Numbered from the stretch's first letter, positions 45,094 to 55,199 are shown. The stretch is 64,000 nucleotides of DNA from Marinobacterium jannaschii DSM 6295 (GCF_000620085.1 NZ_JHVJ01000003.1:124001-188000), one strand, 5' to 3'. Notes: generated by a model from the letters alone, not told the origin. Program-made: numbers and translations.

Positions 45094-45579
45094 ATGTTTC
45101 TCAGTAAAGATCAGATCGGTGCCCTGGTGTTTCTCACCCTGTCATTGGTTTACGGATACTACGCCGGGCAGATTTCGATGCTGCCGGGCGACGAATTTGA
45201 ACCCTTCAATGCGCGCAGCCTGCCGACGGCGCTGGCGGCATTGGGGGGGCTGTTTTCCTTCCTGCTGCTGATCGGCAGCAGTCTGAGTCCGGTCCGGCGC
45301 GAGCAGGGTGTGCAGCTGAAAGGCTATGACTTTGCGCTGGTGGCGAAACTGCTGGTGCTGATCGTGTTGTTCGGTCTCGCGCTGAAATGGATCGGGTTCC
45401 TGCTTTCTACCTTCCTGTTCCTGATCGGGGGGTACTGGTTGCTGGGCGAACGCCGACCTAAAACCCTGTTGCTGGCATCTCTGCCGTTTGCGCTGGTGAT
45501 CTGGTTTGTCCTGGCGCAGCTGCTGGATATCTATCTGGCACCCGGTGCCTTGTTCACTCTGTTATCTGTGGGAGGCTGA
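45094..45579 (+). CDS. tctB: Tripartite tricarboxylate transporter small membrane subunit
   Basis: The 161-aa protein has four membrane helices (IGALVFLTLSLVYGYYAGQI; ALAALGGLFSFLLLIGSSL; LLVLIVLFGLALKWIGFLLS; FALVIWFVLAQLLDIYLAPG) as expected for TctB. The start at 45094 follows GGAGGATTTCATTT. It lies 2 bases before tctA. Confidence 0.88.
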   Translation: MFLSKDQIGALVFLTLSLVYGYYAGQISMLPGDEFEPFNARSLPTALAALGGLFSFLLLIGSSLSPVRREQGVQLKGYDFALVAKLLVLIVLFGLALKWIGFLLSTFLFLIGGYWLLGERRPKTLLLASLPFALVIWFVLAQLLDIYLAPGALFTLLSVGG

Positions 45580-45581
45580 TC

Positions 45582-47120
45582 ATGTTGGATGGAATTCTTA
45601 CCGGGCTTGGCACGGCCGTGATGCCCTTTAACCTGATGATGGTGGTGGTCGGCTGTTTCGCCGGGACTTTCATCGGCATGTTGCCGGGGCTGGGGCCGAT
45701 CTCTGCCGTGGCCCTGATGATCCCGATCACCTACGGGCTGGACCCGTCATCCGGCATTATTCTGATGGCCGGGGTCTACTACGGCGCGGTATTTGGCGGC
45801 TCCACCTCGTCGATCCTGATCAATGCGCCGGGCTGCGCCAGCACCGTGGTCACTGCCTTTGATGGCTATCCACTGGCGCAGCAGAACAAAGCAGGCAAGG
45901 CGCTGGCGCTGGCGGCGTACTCCTCCTTCTGCGGCGGTACTATCGGTGCCATCATCCTGCTGTTTGCCGCGCCGGCGCTGGCCTCGGTATCGCTCAGTTT
46001 CCAGTCGGCGGACTATTTTGCCCTGATGTTGCTGGGCCTGACTGCTGTGGCGGCCTTCTCCGGCAAAGGACAGGTACTGAAGGCGCTAATCATGACGGTG
46101 TTCGGCCTGATGATCGCGACTGTGGGCACTGATGTGATGTCCGGCACAACGCGCTATACCTTTGGCGCGGTCGATCTGATCGACGGCGTCAGCTTCCTGT
46201 TGCTGGCGATGGCGACCTTCGCCCTGGCGGAAGTCGTGATGACGGTGCTGCGCGGTCAGCATAAGGAAGCGGAGCCGGAGATGAATATGGCGGCGCTGGG
46301 CAGCATGAAACTGAGCCGCGATGAGGTTAAAGAAGTAGCACCGACTATGGCCCGGTCCTCGGTGTTTGGTTTCCTGGTAGGCGTATTGCCGGGCGCGGGG
46401 GCGACGATTGCCTCCTTCCTGGCCTACGGTCTGGAGCGCAACCTGGCCAGTGCCAAAGAGAAGCTGAAATTTGGTAAAGGCGCGCTGCGTGGTCTGGCGG
46501 CGCCGGAGTCGGCCAACAATGCCGCGTCGACCGGCTCTTTCGTACCGTTGCTGACGCTGGGTATTCCCGGTTCCGGCACCACCGCGATCATGCTGGGGGC
46601 GCTGATCGCTTACGGTATCCAGCCGGGCCCACGCCTGTTTGTCGATAACCCGGACGTATTCTGGTCGGTGATCATCTCCATGTACTTCGGTAACCTGGTG
46701 TTGTTGATCCTCAACCTGCCGCTGATTCCGTATATCTCGCGCCTGCTGGTGATTCCGCGTCCGATCCTGATTCCGCTGATCCTGTTCTTCTCGATCACCG
46801 GTGTCTACCTGGTGAGCTTTAACAGCTTCGATATCCAGATGATGGTGGTGATTACGGTGATCGCGATCTTCCTCAAGTTGCTGGAATTTCCGATGGCCCC
46901 CATGCTGCTGGGCTTTATCCTCGGCGGGATTATGGAGAAGAACCTGAGCCGTTCGCTGACCCTGTCCGACGGCAGTTTCTCATTCCTCTGGGATCGTCCG
47001 CTGACACTGGGGATTACCGTTATTGCAGTGCTGTTGCTGGTACTGCCGATGTTACGCAGCCTGATCTCAGCGCGCAGGACGGCTGGCCCTGAAGTGGCCG
47101 TCTCGGAAGGAGAGGGCTAA
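45582..47120 (+). CDS. tctA: Tripartite tricarboxylate transporter large membrane subunit
   Basis: The 512-aa protein has about 12 helices and the TctA signatures GTFIGMLPGLGPISAVALM (~29-47), YGAVFGGSTSSILINAPG and PAVLPGAGATIASFLAYG-type sequence (GVLPGAGATIASFLAYGLER), plus PESANNAASTGSFVPLLTLG. It is the channel for Na+- or H+-driven uptake of carboxylate delivered by TctC. Confidence 0.95.
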   Translation: MLDGILTGLGTAVMPFNLMMVVVGCFAGTFIGMLPGLGPISAVALMIPITYGLDPSSGIILMAGVYYGAVFGGSTSSILINAPGCASTVVTAFDGYPLAQQNKAGKALALAAYSSFCGGTIGAIILLFAAPALASVSLSFQSADYFALMLLGLTAVAAFSGKGQVLKALIMTVFGLMIATVGTDVMSGTTRYTFGAVDLIDGVSFLLLAMATFALAEVVMTVLRGQHKEAEPEMNMAALGSMKLSRDEVKEVAPTMARSSVFGFLVGVLPGAGATIASFLAYGLERNLASAKEKLKFGKGALRGLAAPESANNAASTGSFVPLLTLGIPGSGTTAIMLGALIAYGIQPGPRLFVDNPDVFWSVIISMYFGNLVLLILNLPLIPYISRLLVIPRPILIPLILFFSITGVYLVSFNSFDIQMMVVITVIAIFLKLLEFPMAPMLLGFILGGIMEKNLSRSLTLSDGSFSFLWDRPLTLGITVIAVLLLVLPMLRSLISARRTAGPEVAVSEGEG

Positions 47121-47194
47121 GGCTCCAAAAACTAAGTTTGAGATCAATCATTCTGAAATGCTTTGCTGCCCACAGTGAAGATAGCAAAAGACGT

Positions 47195-47237
47195 AAAAAG
47201 ACCTCAGCCCGGATCAGTCCGGACTGAGGTCTTTTTT
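47195..47237. terminator. Bidirectional rho-independent terminator after tctA
   Basis: AAAAAGACCTCAG pairs with CTGAGGTCTTTTT; the inner bases extend the stem around TCAG. T-runs occur on both strands, so it ends both the tct transcript and the convergent secreted-protein gene. Confidence 0.9.
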
Positions 47238-47259
47238 GTGAGTGAGCTGAGTTGATCGC

Positions 47260-48816
47260 CTAAGGGATTACGGGTGTAGGGATCGCTTCATAGGAGATGG
47301 CGAATTCGATCTCCCAGCTGGTACCGTTCATATTCAGGCGTCCATCCGGTGCACCCGGGTTATCGCCCGGCGAGCCGGTATCCGCAACCTCCCATTGCTC
47401 GGTGCGCCCTCCACCGAAGAAGTTACTGAAGTTATCGCCCTGATCATCGTCGTCGAGGCTGTAGAGGTAGTTACGGCCATTGTACTTCGCTGCCGCGAAT
47501 ATACGCACATGATGGCCACTGGTTCTTGCCCCGGCCGAGTTATAGCGGCCAAAGAGAATAGTGACGCCACGGCCTTTCTGCAGTTCGCCGAAGATCCAGT
47601 CCCAGGTCGGGTTTTCCCCTTCCCGGGTTGAACTCAGGCCACCCAGTGGAAACGGCGTCGTACCGCAGGAGCCGCCGCTGCCCAGCAACGGATCACTGCC
47701 CTGGTGGCGGAAGGCGGCTTTGGCAAACTCACCAAACTCTCCCAGATAACCAAACAGCCCCTGGATCATGCCGCAGAAGCTGGTCGGGCCACCGGTATCA
47801 AGATCAAACACTCCGAGACGGCGGGAGAACTTGTCGACCTGGGCCACCAGACTGTTTTCCGGCTCGGCGGTCCAGAACAGTACGTCACCGGCAGCATTAG
47901 TCTGGCCGAAGCCACGGATATGCTCCTGCGGCATGCGCCATACCAGAGGCAGGTTGTGATAACGCTCGTGCAGGTACTGCAGGGTATTGGCATGCCCGAT
48001 CGGGATACACTGGTTAAAGCCTGAGTCCAGGTTAGGGGAGTCAGATTGCCGTACCTCGATCGGGAAGGCCAGATCGGAAGGCACAAAAGTGCTGGGCTCT
48101 ACCGGTGGTGGCGGCTGGCCGACCAGATCACCCGGTGCAGGCAGGGGCGGCGGCGTGGAGGGTGGATCGGTTTCCACCGGGCCTGCCCCCTGAGCATTGG
48201 TAACCTGTGCCGCGACCCTGAACCAGACCGGCGTAAAACTGCTGGCCAGGTCGGCTATATCGATCACTGTCGGCAGGGGTTGTGGTGATAGCAGCACGGT
48301 TGCCAGTACGCGCCGCACCGGGCCGCTGCTATCGTCGTTGGGCCTGAGGTCGAATGAGGTTGTAACAGGCGCCTGTTTGCGCCGCTTGTGCTTATGGGCG
48401 CTGTGCCGCACCGAGTCGGTCTCGGCCGCAGCACTGTCATTATGACGATCGAACTTCAGTCGCTTCGAAGCGCCAGCTGCCGGATCTGCTGGTACAAACA
48501 GGTTGTTAACTACCCAGGCAGGATTGCTGCTGATGCTGTCGCCATGCAGGAATACATTCAGATAGGCCCGGTCGCGGTGGCGCAGTCGCTCCGCCTGGGC
48601 TCGGAATTCACCCCAATCAGAATTGATCAGTCTGCCGGTATCAAAGGCAAAAGATACCTGCCGGAATTCAACGGCATTGCTACGGGCCGTTATCTGAGTG
48701 AGGGGAATCTGGTCGTCATCAGGGGGCAGTGTGTCGACTGCCTGGGCCTGAAGGTTAAAGGTAAAGAGGAATAGTGTGGTCCATAGTGTCGCCGCCACAC
48801 TCCTGAGAGGTTTCAT
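47260..48816 (-). CDS. Secreted protein with possible C39/papain-like cysteine peptidase fold
   Basis: The 518-aa protein starts with a signal peptide (LRSVAATLWTTLFLFTFNLQ, cleavage after AQA). The first half is not recognised; a Pro-rich linker (PPSTPPPLPAPGD, ~218-230) leads to a C-terminal domain with QCIPIGHANTLQYL (C270), GVTILFGRYNSAG, then SGHHVRIFAAA (H435/H436) and YSLDDDDQG (~452-460). Order and spacing of Cys, His and Asp recall C39/papain-like peptidases. This is pattern matching by eye; activity is unproven. A basic stretch (HSAHKHKRRKQ, ~138-148) is notable. The start at 48816 matches the signal peptide. Confidence 0.6.
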   Translation of the reverse strand: MKPLRSVAATLWTTLFLFTFNLQAQAVDTLPPDDDQIPLTQITARSNAVEFRQVSFAFDTGRLINSDWGEFRAQAERLRHRDRAYLNVFLHGDSISSNPAWVVNNLFVPADPAAGASKRLKFDRHNDSAAAETDSVRHSAHKHKRRKQAPVTTSFDLRPNDDSSGPVRRVLATVLLSPQPLPTVIDIADLASSFTPVWFRVAAQVTNAQGAGPVETDPPSTPPPLPAPGDLVGQPPPPVEPSTFVPSDLAFPIEVRQSDSPNLDSGFNQCIPIGHANTLQYLHERYHNLPLVWRMPQEHIRGFGQTNAAGDVLFWTAEPENSLVAQVDKFSRRLGVFDLDTGGPTSFCGMIQGLFGYLGEFGEFAKAAFRHQGSDPLLGSGGSCGTTPFPLGGLSSTREGENPTWDWIFGELQKGRGVTILFGRYNSAGARTSGHHVRIFAAAKYNGRNYLYSLDDDDQGDNFSNFFGGGRTEQWEVADTGSPGDNPGAPDGRLNMNGTSWEIEFAISYEAIPTPVIP

Positions 48817-49093
48817 GTTGGAGTCCCGGGGCTGTGTAGGGTTGCAGTCTGAGGCACCGCAACCATCCATACTGGAAATTACATAGCATTCCGGGCGTTA
48901 ATCTGTCTTGTCTGCGGCCCTCACCAATGCAGGTACTGCTAATTCCTAAACCTGCAGGCTGCAGTATAGTTGCCGAAACGGTAAGAGAGATGTCGCAGAG
49001 TAATTAAGGTGGCCGGGACACTGAGTCTGACAGTGCCCCGGCCCTCTGCTCTGGCTTGCTGGGGAGAGCAGAGTAGGGGAAGTGTAATGGCGT

Positions 49094-51085
49094 TCAGGCC
49101 AGTTTGAACTGGCTGACAATCGCCTGCAGTTGCTGGCTGGAATCGGTCAGCTCCGCATTGGAGCACTGGGTCTGCTGGCTGCCTTCGGCATTCTCGATGG
49201 CCACTTTTTCGATATTGACGATACGGTAGTGCAGGCTATCGGCAAAGTCGGCCTGTTGTTCGGATGCCGAGGCGATCTGCTGGTTCATCTCGCTGACCTG
49301 CTCGACTGCATGGGATATCCGTTCCAGGTAGATGCCGGTTTCTTTCACCAGCTCGACACCGGACAGGGCGCTTTCCCGGCCGGATGACATCACCTCGACC
49401 GAGTGTTCTGCCCGCTTCTGTAACTCTTCGATAATTTTGCTGATCTCCTCGGTAGAGGCCTGAGTGCGTCCCGCCAGGCCACGTACTTCATCCGCTACCA
49501 CGGCAAAGCCGCGTCCGGCATCACCGGCCCGGGCCGCTTCGATGGCAGCATTCAGCGCCAGCAGGTTGGTCTGACCGGCGATATCCTGAATCACATGCAA
49601 TACGGTGCTGATCGCATCACTTTGTTCATTCAGCTGATTGATCACCGTTGTCGCACTGTCCACTTCGGAGGCCAGACGCTGGATCGCATCCACGGCATTG
49701 TTTGTTACCTGCATGCCTCGCTGTACTTCCTGGCTGGCGCTTTCGGTCGCAGTGACGGCTTCGCCGGTACTGAGGCTGATGGACTGCACGGACTGGGTCA
49801 GTTCATTAATCGCACTTGCCGCTGCGCTGGTATCTTCCTGCTGGCGCACAATGCCGTGTTGGGTTTCGTCGACGTTAGCACTCATGCTTTGGGTAGCGTG
49901 ATCAATGACCTGGGCCGAGTTGGCGACGCCACTGACAATGTCATGGATCTTGGCAACAAATGTATTGAACTGGGCCGCAAGATCGGCAATCTCATCTTTG
50001 CCTTTGACGCCAAGGCGAACCGTCAGGTCGCCGGTACCGCTGGCGAATGTGGTCATATGGGCAGAGATCTCCCGTAGTGGTCGCGTCAGTGAGCGTGCGA
50101 TCAGTAACGCTATCAGCAATGTTGTGACGCCGGTGACAGAGAATATGACGCCGTAGAGCCATGTCATCGAGTGCACCGGCTGCAGGGCCTCCTGTTCATC
50201 TATCTCGGCTATCAGGGCCCAGTTCAGGCCGTTCACATCCAGCGGAGTAAACGAGGAGAGTACCGGCTCGCCGCGATAGTCCGTAATCAGCTCGGTACCG
50301 CTTGTACCCTGAAGGGCTGCGCGTACCGAGGAGGTATCAATCGAGCCCTGAAGCGGATTGGCGAAAGCACTTTTTACACTGCGGTTTTTTGGATCAAGGT
50401 AGGAATCGGAGCGCATCAGCTTGTCGGGGCCGACCAGATAGGTCTCGCCGGTTTCGCCCAGTCCCGCACGCTGGGCCATAAGAGCATTGAGGTGATCAAT
50501 TGAGAGTTGCAATGCAATCACCAGCGAAAGTGCGCCACTGCTGTCGTAAACCGGTTTGGCAATAAAGGCCGCCGGTTCCTGATTGGACGGGGCGTAGGGT
50601 TTAAAGTCAGCGATGCCCGGCTGCCGGGTGGCGACGACCTGCTGAAACAGCGCAGCCAGATTGGAGTCGGAATAAGGTCCATTGACCAGATTGGTGTTCA
50701 GGTCCGCTTCTTCGGCTACGGTATAGAAGATATCGCCATGAGGGTCGATCAGGAACAGGTCGTAGTATTCGTTAATGGACTGGAACTGCTGGAGTACTTG
50801 GCGTTCGCGTTCATTCTCTAACCTGGTATGGCCAGTGCCCGCCTGATGGTCAAAGAGGCTGCTGATTGTCGCCAGAGTGTCCAGATCATGAAAGCGCTCC
50901 TCAAAATACTCTTCAACCTGCGTCTTTTTGGCCTGACGGACGCTGTTCAGCTCCTGATAGACCGCATGTTCGAGTGCCGCAGATGCCTGACGATAGCCGG
51001 TAAAGGCCATCAGCATCAGTGGAAGCAGGCCAATAACGGACAGCGCAATTAGCAGTTTGGAACGGATACTGAGCGAGTCCAGCAC
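49094..51085 (-). CDS. Methyl-accepting chemotaxis protein with dCACHE sensor
   Basis: The 663-aa protein has TM1 (~10-30), a ~280-residue periplasmic dCACHE domain ([40 protein letters not shown]), TM2 (~310-330), HAMP ([20 protein letters not shown]) and the signalling hairpin with the conserved tip ([38 protein letters not shown]). It directs motility to an unknown ligand. No CheR-docking pentapeptide is seen at the C-terminus (FKLA). A stem of GGCCGGG..CCCGGCC lies 3' at ~49011-49042 without a T-run. Confidence 0.93.
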   Translation of the reverse strand: MLDSLSIRSKLLIALSVIGLLPLMLMAFTGYRQASAALEHAVYQELNSVRQAKKTQVEEYFEERFHDLDTLATISSLFDHQAGTGHTRLENERERQVLQQFQSINEYYDLFLIDPHGDIFYTVAEEADLNTNLVNGPYSDSNLAALFQQVVATRQPGIADFKPYAPSNQEPAAFIAKPVYDSSGALSLVIALQLSIDHLNALMAQRAGLGETGETYLVGPDKLMRSDSYLDPKNRSVKSAFANPLQGSIDTSSVRAALQGTSGTELITDYRGEPVLSSFTPLDVNGLNWALIAEIDEQEALQPVHSMTWLYGVIFSVTGVTTLLIALLIARSLTRPLREISAHMTTFASGTGDLTVRLGVKGKDEIADLAAQFNTFVAKIHDIVSGVANSAQVIDHATQSMSANVDETQHGIVRQQEDTSAAASAINELTQSVQSISLSTGEAVTATESASQEVQRGMQVTNNAVDAIQRLASEVDSATTVINQLNEQSDAISTVLHVIQDIAGQTNLLALNAAIEAARAGDAGRGFAVVADEVRGLAGRTQASTEEISKIIEELQKRAEHSVEVMSSGRESALSGVELVKETGIYLERISHAVEQVSEMNQQIASASEQQADFADSLHYRIVNIEKVAIENAEGSQQTQCSNAELTDSSQQLQAIVSQFKLA

Positions 51086-51730
51086 GTTACACCTCCCTGT
51101 TCGGTGATCCCTATTGTTATTGAATGTAGTTCATAAAACTGCCGGTGCAAGCTAGGAGGTCATAATTAACCCTGTGCTAGAAACGCGCATTTTATTGCCT
51201 GTCCGTGCTGCTCTTTGACTTGCTTGGGTCTGAGGGAAATGGTTCGATTGGCCGTTATTTGTAATTAAATTGTTCTTATAATTCGAAAAAACATATTCTT
51301 GAGAGGTTGGGTAAGTGGAGGTCCTAGTGTCGATCGGTTAACAATCAGCCTGGTTCAAGTTGCTCAAGCTTTACTACGACCTGCATGAAATTGATGATGC
51401 TCTGCCTGATAAAGAACTGATAATTTGCTTCTTGCAGCAGAATGAAAGTAACTCTGCCTGCCGGACATTGGGCGCGTTTATTCCGCAAACCTCGTAGAGC
51501 GCTTCCCGTATTCAGCACATCGTGCTGAACCTGGCTTGCGCCGCTACTGAGCGGTGATTGTAAGTGTAGGGACTGACCTTGAATTCAGTGATCAGGGGAT
51601 TGGGAAAAGAATTGTTGTAAGATTATGCAGATGACCGGCTGGCTTAACGAATAAGCCTGCCGGTTTTATGAAATAGCAGGCTTTAGTTGCGAAAGAAAGC
51701 AAGCGTTTGCTGCCCTCTCCAGAATAGGTT
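51086..51730. other. Gene-poor stretch (645 bases) with a possible gene remnant
   Basis: Nothing here has a start and ribosome site. The plus frame 51351-51497 is open for 48 codons (WFKLLKLYYDLHEIDDALPD and on, ending at TAG) but has no ATG and no upstream match, so it may be a remnant. Otherwise no repeats or hairpins that I can support. Confidence 0.35.
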
Positions 51731-52768
51731 TCATACCCGTGAGACGACGATTTTCTTCAAGGTGCTACTTAGACCGAGGGGAGGAACGGCAATATCTTTC
51801 TGAAGATCTCCTTCGAGAAGTTTAATGCCCTCTGAGTTAGAGGTATCTCCCTGCTTGCATAACTTATATGCTGCACTTGCGGTAATAACTCTCTCGTCAT
51901 CTACTTTACAGTAGTTCCAGTTTTGCATCTCGCCGATAATTGATTTCAGCACGATGAATTCAGGATGGGTTTCGCCGGGCTCGTCCCCGGTAGAGACGTC
52001 TAAGCGAATGACCTGATAATTCAGCTCAAAACTATAAAGGCCAGTTTTTTCTAAGCTATCAGCGTTCACCAGTCCTTCGGTGTGGTATGTATTGTCAGCA
52101 TGAAAGGTTTGCGTAAAGAACTGCCGGGTACCATCTGGCTCGATCCTGCCGATGAATCGGTTTCCCGTAAACTCTGTCGGTGTAAAAGCTTTTCCGCGTT
52201 GACGCAAGGTTTCGTTAAAGTGGCTGTTAGCCGCTTCCTTGCTTACCAGTTCTGTAACAGTTGTATCCTGACCCCCATTTCTGACAAGCCGATCAATTTC
52301 AGCTAGTGTGGCGAAATCATTGCTCGCCAGGTCAAAAGCAGCCGGGGCTGCATTTACCTTGGCATCTTCAGTCAGAGTAATTCCGTTACTGGGATCACCA
52401 TCCTTATCCAGAGTTTGCAATAATCTCAGAATATTGGAGGTGACTTGGATTGGATTGGTTGTTGTGATGCCCAGGTCTAAAGGTGTTACGGTGTTTTGCG
52501 CTGCTACTGCAGGAAACTTGAGGGAGCCAATGGCAAAGGTGATAGTCTCACCACTGCGATACTGGAACTCACCATTTTCGTTGGTAATGCCACCGGTAAT
52601 TGTCTCAGTTGAATAGCCAATGTTCTTAACCGGACTGTCAAGAAAAACGCCCGTCTGGAGTGGTGCCGGCGTGTCGCCGGATTCATTGCTACTGCCGTTA
52701 CAGCCAGCCAGTATTAGTGGCGTTACCAGAAGGCTGATCAAGGCCCTGGAGGGGGGGGTATTAAACAT
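51731..52768 (-). CDS. Lipoprotein of unknown function
   Basis: The 345-aa protein has a signal peptide ending in the lipobox LAGC (C22), so it should be lipidated. After it GVFLDSPVKNIGYSTETI and FQYRSGETITFAIGSLKFPA form a segment I have seen in marine gammaproteobacterial lipoproteins (T-N-x-x-G-E-F-x-Y pattern); function unknown. Four later cysteines may form two disulphides (YCKV, LCKQ). No neighbour explains it. Confidence 0.78.
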   Translation of the reverse strand: MFNTPPSRALISLLVTPLILAGCNGSSNESGDTPAPLQTGVFLDSPVKNIGYSTETITGGITNENGEFQYRSGETITFAIGSLKFPAVAAQNTVTPLDLGITTTNPIQVTSNILRLLQTLDKDGDPSNGITLTEDAKVNAAPAAFDLASNDFATLAEIDRLVRNGGQDTTVTELVSKEAANSHFNETLRQRGKAFTPTEFTGNRFIGRIEPDGTRQFFTQTFHADNTYHTEGLVNADSLEKTGLYSFELNYQVIRLDVSTGDEPGETHPEFIVLKSIIGEMQNWNYCKVDDERVITASAAYKLCKQGDTSNSEGIKLLEGDLQKDIAVPPLGLSSTLKKIVVSRV

Positions 52769-52909
52769 AATCCATATTCCCTGCTTAATATTTGCTTATC
52801 CTAAGCAACATACTCTCTACTGGTGCACTCCAGCCGACAATATCGTTTCCGAGCCGACAGAAGCATAGGTCACGGCCAAATGATACAAGCTGATCGAGAT
52901 AATACAACG

Positions 52910-52935
52910 AAAAAACGCCCGGCGGGGCCGGGCGT
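52910..52935 (-). terminator. Rho-independent terminator after the DctP gene
   Basis: On the minus strand ACGCCCGGC-CCC-GCCGGGCGT is followed by a run of T. It lies about 65 bases after the DctP stop. Confidence 0.85.
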
Positions 52936-53000
52936 AAAACTACAAACCAGAAGATAAGATTTTAAAACCCTTATCAGGTTTCAGGGGTGGAAACGCGGCC

Positions 53001-54014
53001 TTAAACCTCGTCGCGACCCATAGCGCGCAGGACTTCGTTCAGCTTGTCCTTACCGCCGATACTGTCGTAGAACTTAGGCCAGACTTTCTCAACCGCGCGG
53101 TTGGCCCATTTCTCTTCATCGGCCAGGGTGTCGATCTGCATATCGTATTTATTCACCAGTTCATCTTTGATATTGGCTTCAGTTTCGGCCAGCCACTGCA
53201 CAGAAAACCCGGTTGCTTCTTTACCGGCATTGACCAGCAGCTTCTGCATTTCCGGCTTCTGATCCTGATAGAGGGATTCAGAGATAATCAGTGGCTCAAG
53301 CAGGAAGAAGTATTTCAGCTCGGTGATGTACTTCTGGACTTCCTGAAACTTCATGGAGTAGATGGTGATATAGGGCGTATCCTGGCCGTCTACCACGCCT
53401 TGCTGCAGGGCGGTAAACGTCTCTGCCCAGGCCATCGGCGTCGGGTTGTTGCCCCAGGACTTATAAGTGTCGATCATGATCTCGTTTTTCGGTACACGAA
53501 CGATCACGTCTTTCATGTCGTCCAGCTTCTGGATCGGTTTCTTCGAGTTACTGATCACTCGGTAGCCGGAGAAGGTCCAGCCAAGTATGCGCACACCGGC
53601 GTCACGCACGGTATTTTCGACCAGCTCATCACCAATCGGTCCGTTAACGATCTTCTCGGCTTCGTCGACGCTCTTAATCAGGTAGGGCAGGGAGAGCATG
53701 CCCAGTGACGGGCTGAACGGGGTCAGGTTATTACTGGCGAGGATGGAGAAATCCAGTGTCCCCAGCGCGGCATCATTCACAGTGTCCTGCTCGGAACCCA
53801 GCTGGCCATTGAGGAACAGTTTGATCTTGTGCTTGCCGTTGGTTTTCTCGGCCAGGATCTCACCGAACTTTTTGCCGAGTGCTTCCTGGGCGCTGCCACC
53901 GCCATCGCCTACGGCCACATTCCAGGTTGCTGCTATAACAGAAGTGCTTGCGCTGAACAGTACAGCGGCTGCGGTCAGTGCTACTTTTTTCGCCAGTTTA
54001 TTTTTATATTTCAC
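53001..54014 (-). CDS. TRAP transporter solute-binding protein (DctP family), orphan
   Basis: From a GTG at 54014 the 337-aa protein has a signal peptide (VALTAAAVLFSASTSVIAA) and DctP features: EALGKKFGEILAEKTNGKHK, SLPYLIKSVDEAEKIVNG, ILGWTFSGYRVISNSKKPIQ, FTALQQGVVDGQDTP. It binds an acidic solute in the periplasm. No DctQ or DctM gene is adjacent, so it must pair with membrane subunits elsewhere or act as a sensor ligand-binding protein. An ATG 12 codons upstream is possible but gives a hydrophobic leader less typical of a signal peptide. Confidence 0.88.
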   Translation of the reverse strand: MKYKNKLAKKVALTAAAVLFSASTSVIAATWNVAVGDGGGSAQEALGKKFGEILAEKTNGKHKIKLFLNGQLGSEQDTVNDAALGTLDFSILASNNLTPFSPSLGMLSLPYLIKSVDEAEKIVNGPIGDELVENTVRDAGVRILGWTFSGYRVISNSKKPIQKLDDMKDVIVRVPKNEIMIDTYKSWGNNPTPMAWAETFTALQQGVVDGQDTPYITIYSMKFQEVQKYITELKYFFLLEPLIISESLYQDQKPEMQKLLVNAGKEATGFSVQWLAETEANIKDELVNKYDMQIDTLADEEKWANRAVEKVWPKFYDSIGGKDKLNEVLRAMGRDEV

Positions 54015-54275
54015 GATTACACCTAAATAGCATGTCAGAAAATTCAACACGGCACTTAATCAGGTGACCAGTTAAGACGGTCAGAAAAATAGCCTGTGTC
54101 ATCTAAAGCCAGCGGCCGTTTTTAGCAGGATTATTGCTGACAGCTCAGTGCGGGTTATTCTGCCCTGTCAGTTTTTCTGCCTGCGTTTAAAAAGACGCTT
54201 TGGTGTAATCCGGATTACTTGTCTCTATTTTTCGCCTGATCGGCGCTGCCCGTCAACAACGAAAATCGCCATTTA

Positions 54276-54307
54276 GGTACCAGTTAACTTCTACTCAGGG
54301 TACCAGT
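54276..54307. promoter_or_regulatory. Direct repeat GGTACCAGT upstream of the DctP gene
   Basis: GGTACCAGT at 54276-54284 recurs at 54299-54307, spaced 23 bases. It lies 262-293 bases before DctP and directly past the thioesterase gene's 3' end. The stretch 54015-54275 holds no gene. Possible operator; no family can be named. Confidence 0.35.
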
Positions 54308-54347
54308 GGTTTATGTGAAAACAGTCGCGTTCTGTCGTGATCAGGCA

Positions 54348-54821
54348 TTAATCCGACCGCCACTGCGCGTCGACCTTAATGGCGATCAGCCGGGCGCTGA
54401 CACAGACCTCATCATTGCAGAACAGGTCACACTCCAGGCGGATCTTACGCCCGCCGACCTCGGTTATCCTGGCCAGTAAAATCACCTCCGATTCAATATC
54501 CACCGGTCGTTTATAGCTAAGATCGAGCTGGGCCGTAGCAAACCAGACCGGATCGCCCACGCCGATCTCCCGGCCGTCCAGCTGGTACCCCTTGGCGATC
54601 GCGGTACAGACACAGTGGCAGTCGATGATAGTGGCGATAATGCCGCCATTGAGATAACCCAGAGGGCCGGCACTGTGGTGTGGAGCGGGGCGGAAATAGC
54701 AGACTGAATGCTGCTCATCCTGCCAGAAACTCTTGATCATCAGACCGTGGTCGTTGTCCGGGCCACAGCCAAAGCAGTGATTGTTGGGAATCAGATCCTG
54801 AAAGGCGTGTTGGTCTTGCAT
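54348..54821 (-). CDS. PaaI-like hotdog-fold thioesterase
   Basis: The 157-aa protein has NNHCFGCGPDNDHGLMIKSF (~12-31), YLNGGIIATIIDCHCVCTAI (~54-73) and SYKRPVDIESEVILLARITE, as in hotdog thioesterases that carry a FGCG motif. It probably splits acyl-CoA; substrate unknown. The start at 54821 follows GGAGGCTTCCGCT; a longer start would overlap no other gene but lacks such a site. Confidence 0.82.
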   Translation of the reverse strand: MQDQHAFQDLIPNNHCFGCGPDNDHGLMIKSFWQDEQHSVCYFRPAPHHSAGPLGYLNGGIIATIIDCHCVCTAIAKGYQLDGREIGVGDPVWFATAQLDLSYKRPVDIESEVILLARITEVGGRKIRLECDLFCNDEVCVSARLIAIKVDAQWRSD

Positions 54822-54982
54822 AGCGGAAGCCTCCGTTGCGATGGATAGGCGCAACAGCTGAGGCTGAGTCAGGTCTGCACTCAATCCCTGAGGGGCCGTC
54901 CACTGGCATCAGCAGCAGATCAGAGACACAGCCGGTGCTGCGTCATCAATTGAGTGGTGGTTCAAGTCTGGTACAGGGATGC

Positions 54983-55039
54983 TGCCAGTGCCAGTGCCAG
55001 TGCCAGTGCCAGTGCCAGTGCCAGTGCCAGTGCCAGTGC
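54983..55039. repeat. Hexanucleotide tandem repeat (CCAGTG)9
   Basis: Nine perfect copies of CCAGTG occupy 54985-55038, with partial copies at both edges. It lies 162 bases upstream of the thioesterase start and in no supported gene. Slippage could change its length, and with it promoter spacing. Reading frames through it give only Ala-Ser or His-Trp runs and look non-coding. Confidence 0.9.
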
Positions 55040-55066
55040 TTCCCGTGGTTGTATCGATCAGATGGC

Positions 55067-55102
55067 CAAAAACGGAAATCCGGCGATTTTCCGGATTTCC
55101 GT
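55067..55102 (-). terminator. Rho-independent terminator after the NmrA-like gene
   Basis: ACGGAAATCCGG at 55072-55083 pairs perfectly with CCGGATTTCCGT at 55091-55102. On the minus strand it is followed by five T. It ends the NmrA-like gene 98 bases after its stop. Confidence 0.8.
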
Positions 55103-55199
55103 GTTACGGACAGGGGAGGACGCGACAGGTTGGATTGCCTTCTCCTGCTTTGGTGGGGACTTGCCTGAGGCTCTGCCTGCATATCCCGAGGGACTGGAA

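Noticed and set aside
54946-55182. Frames through the CCAGTG repeat giving His-Trp or Ala-Ser runs
   Set aside because: The translations are artefacts of the hexamer; there is no ribosome site or sequence on either side that looks like protein.
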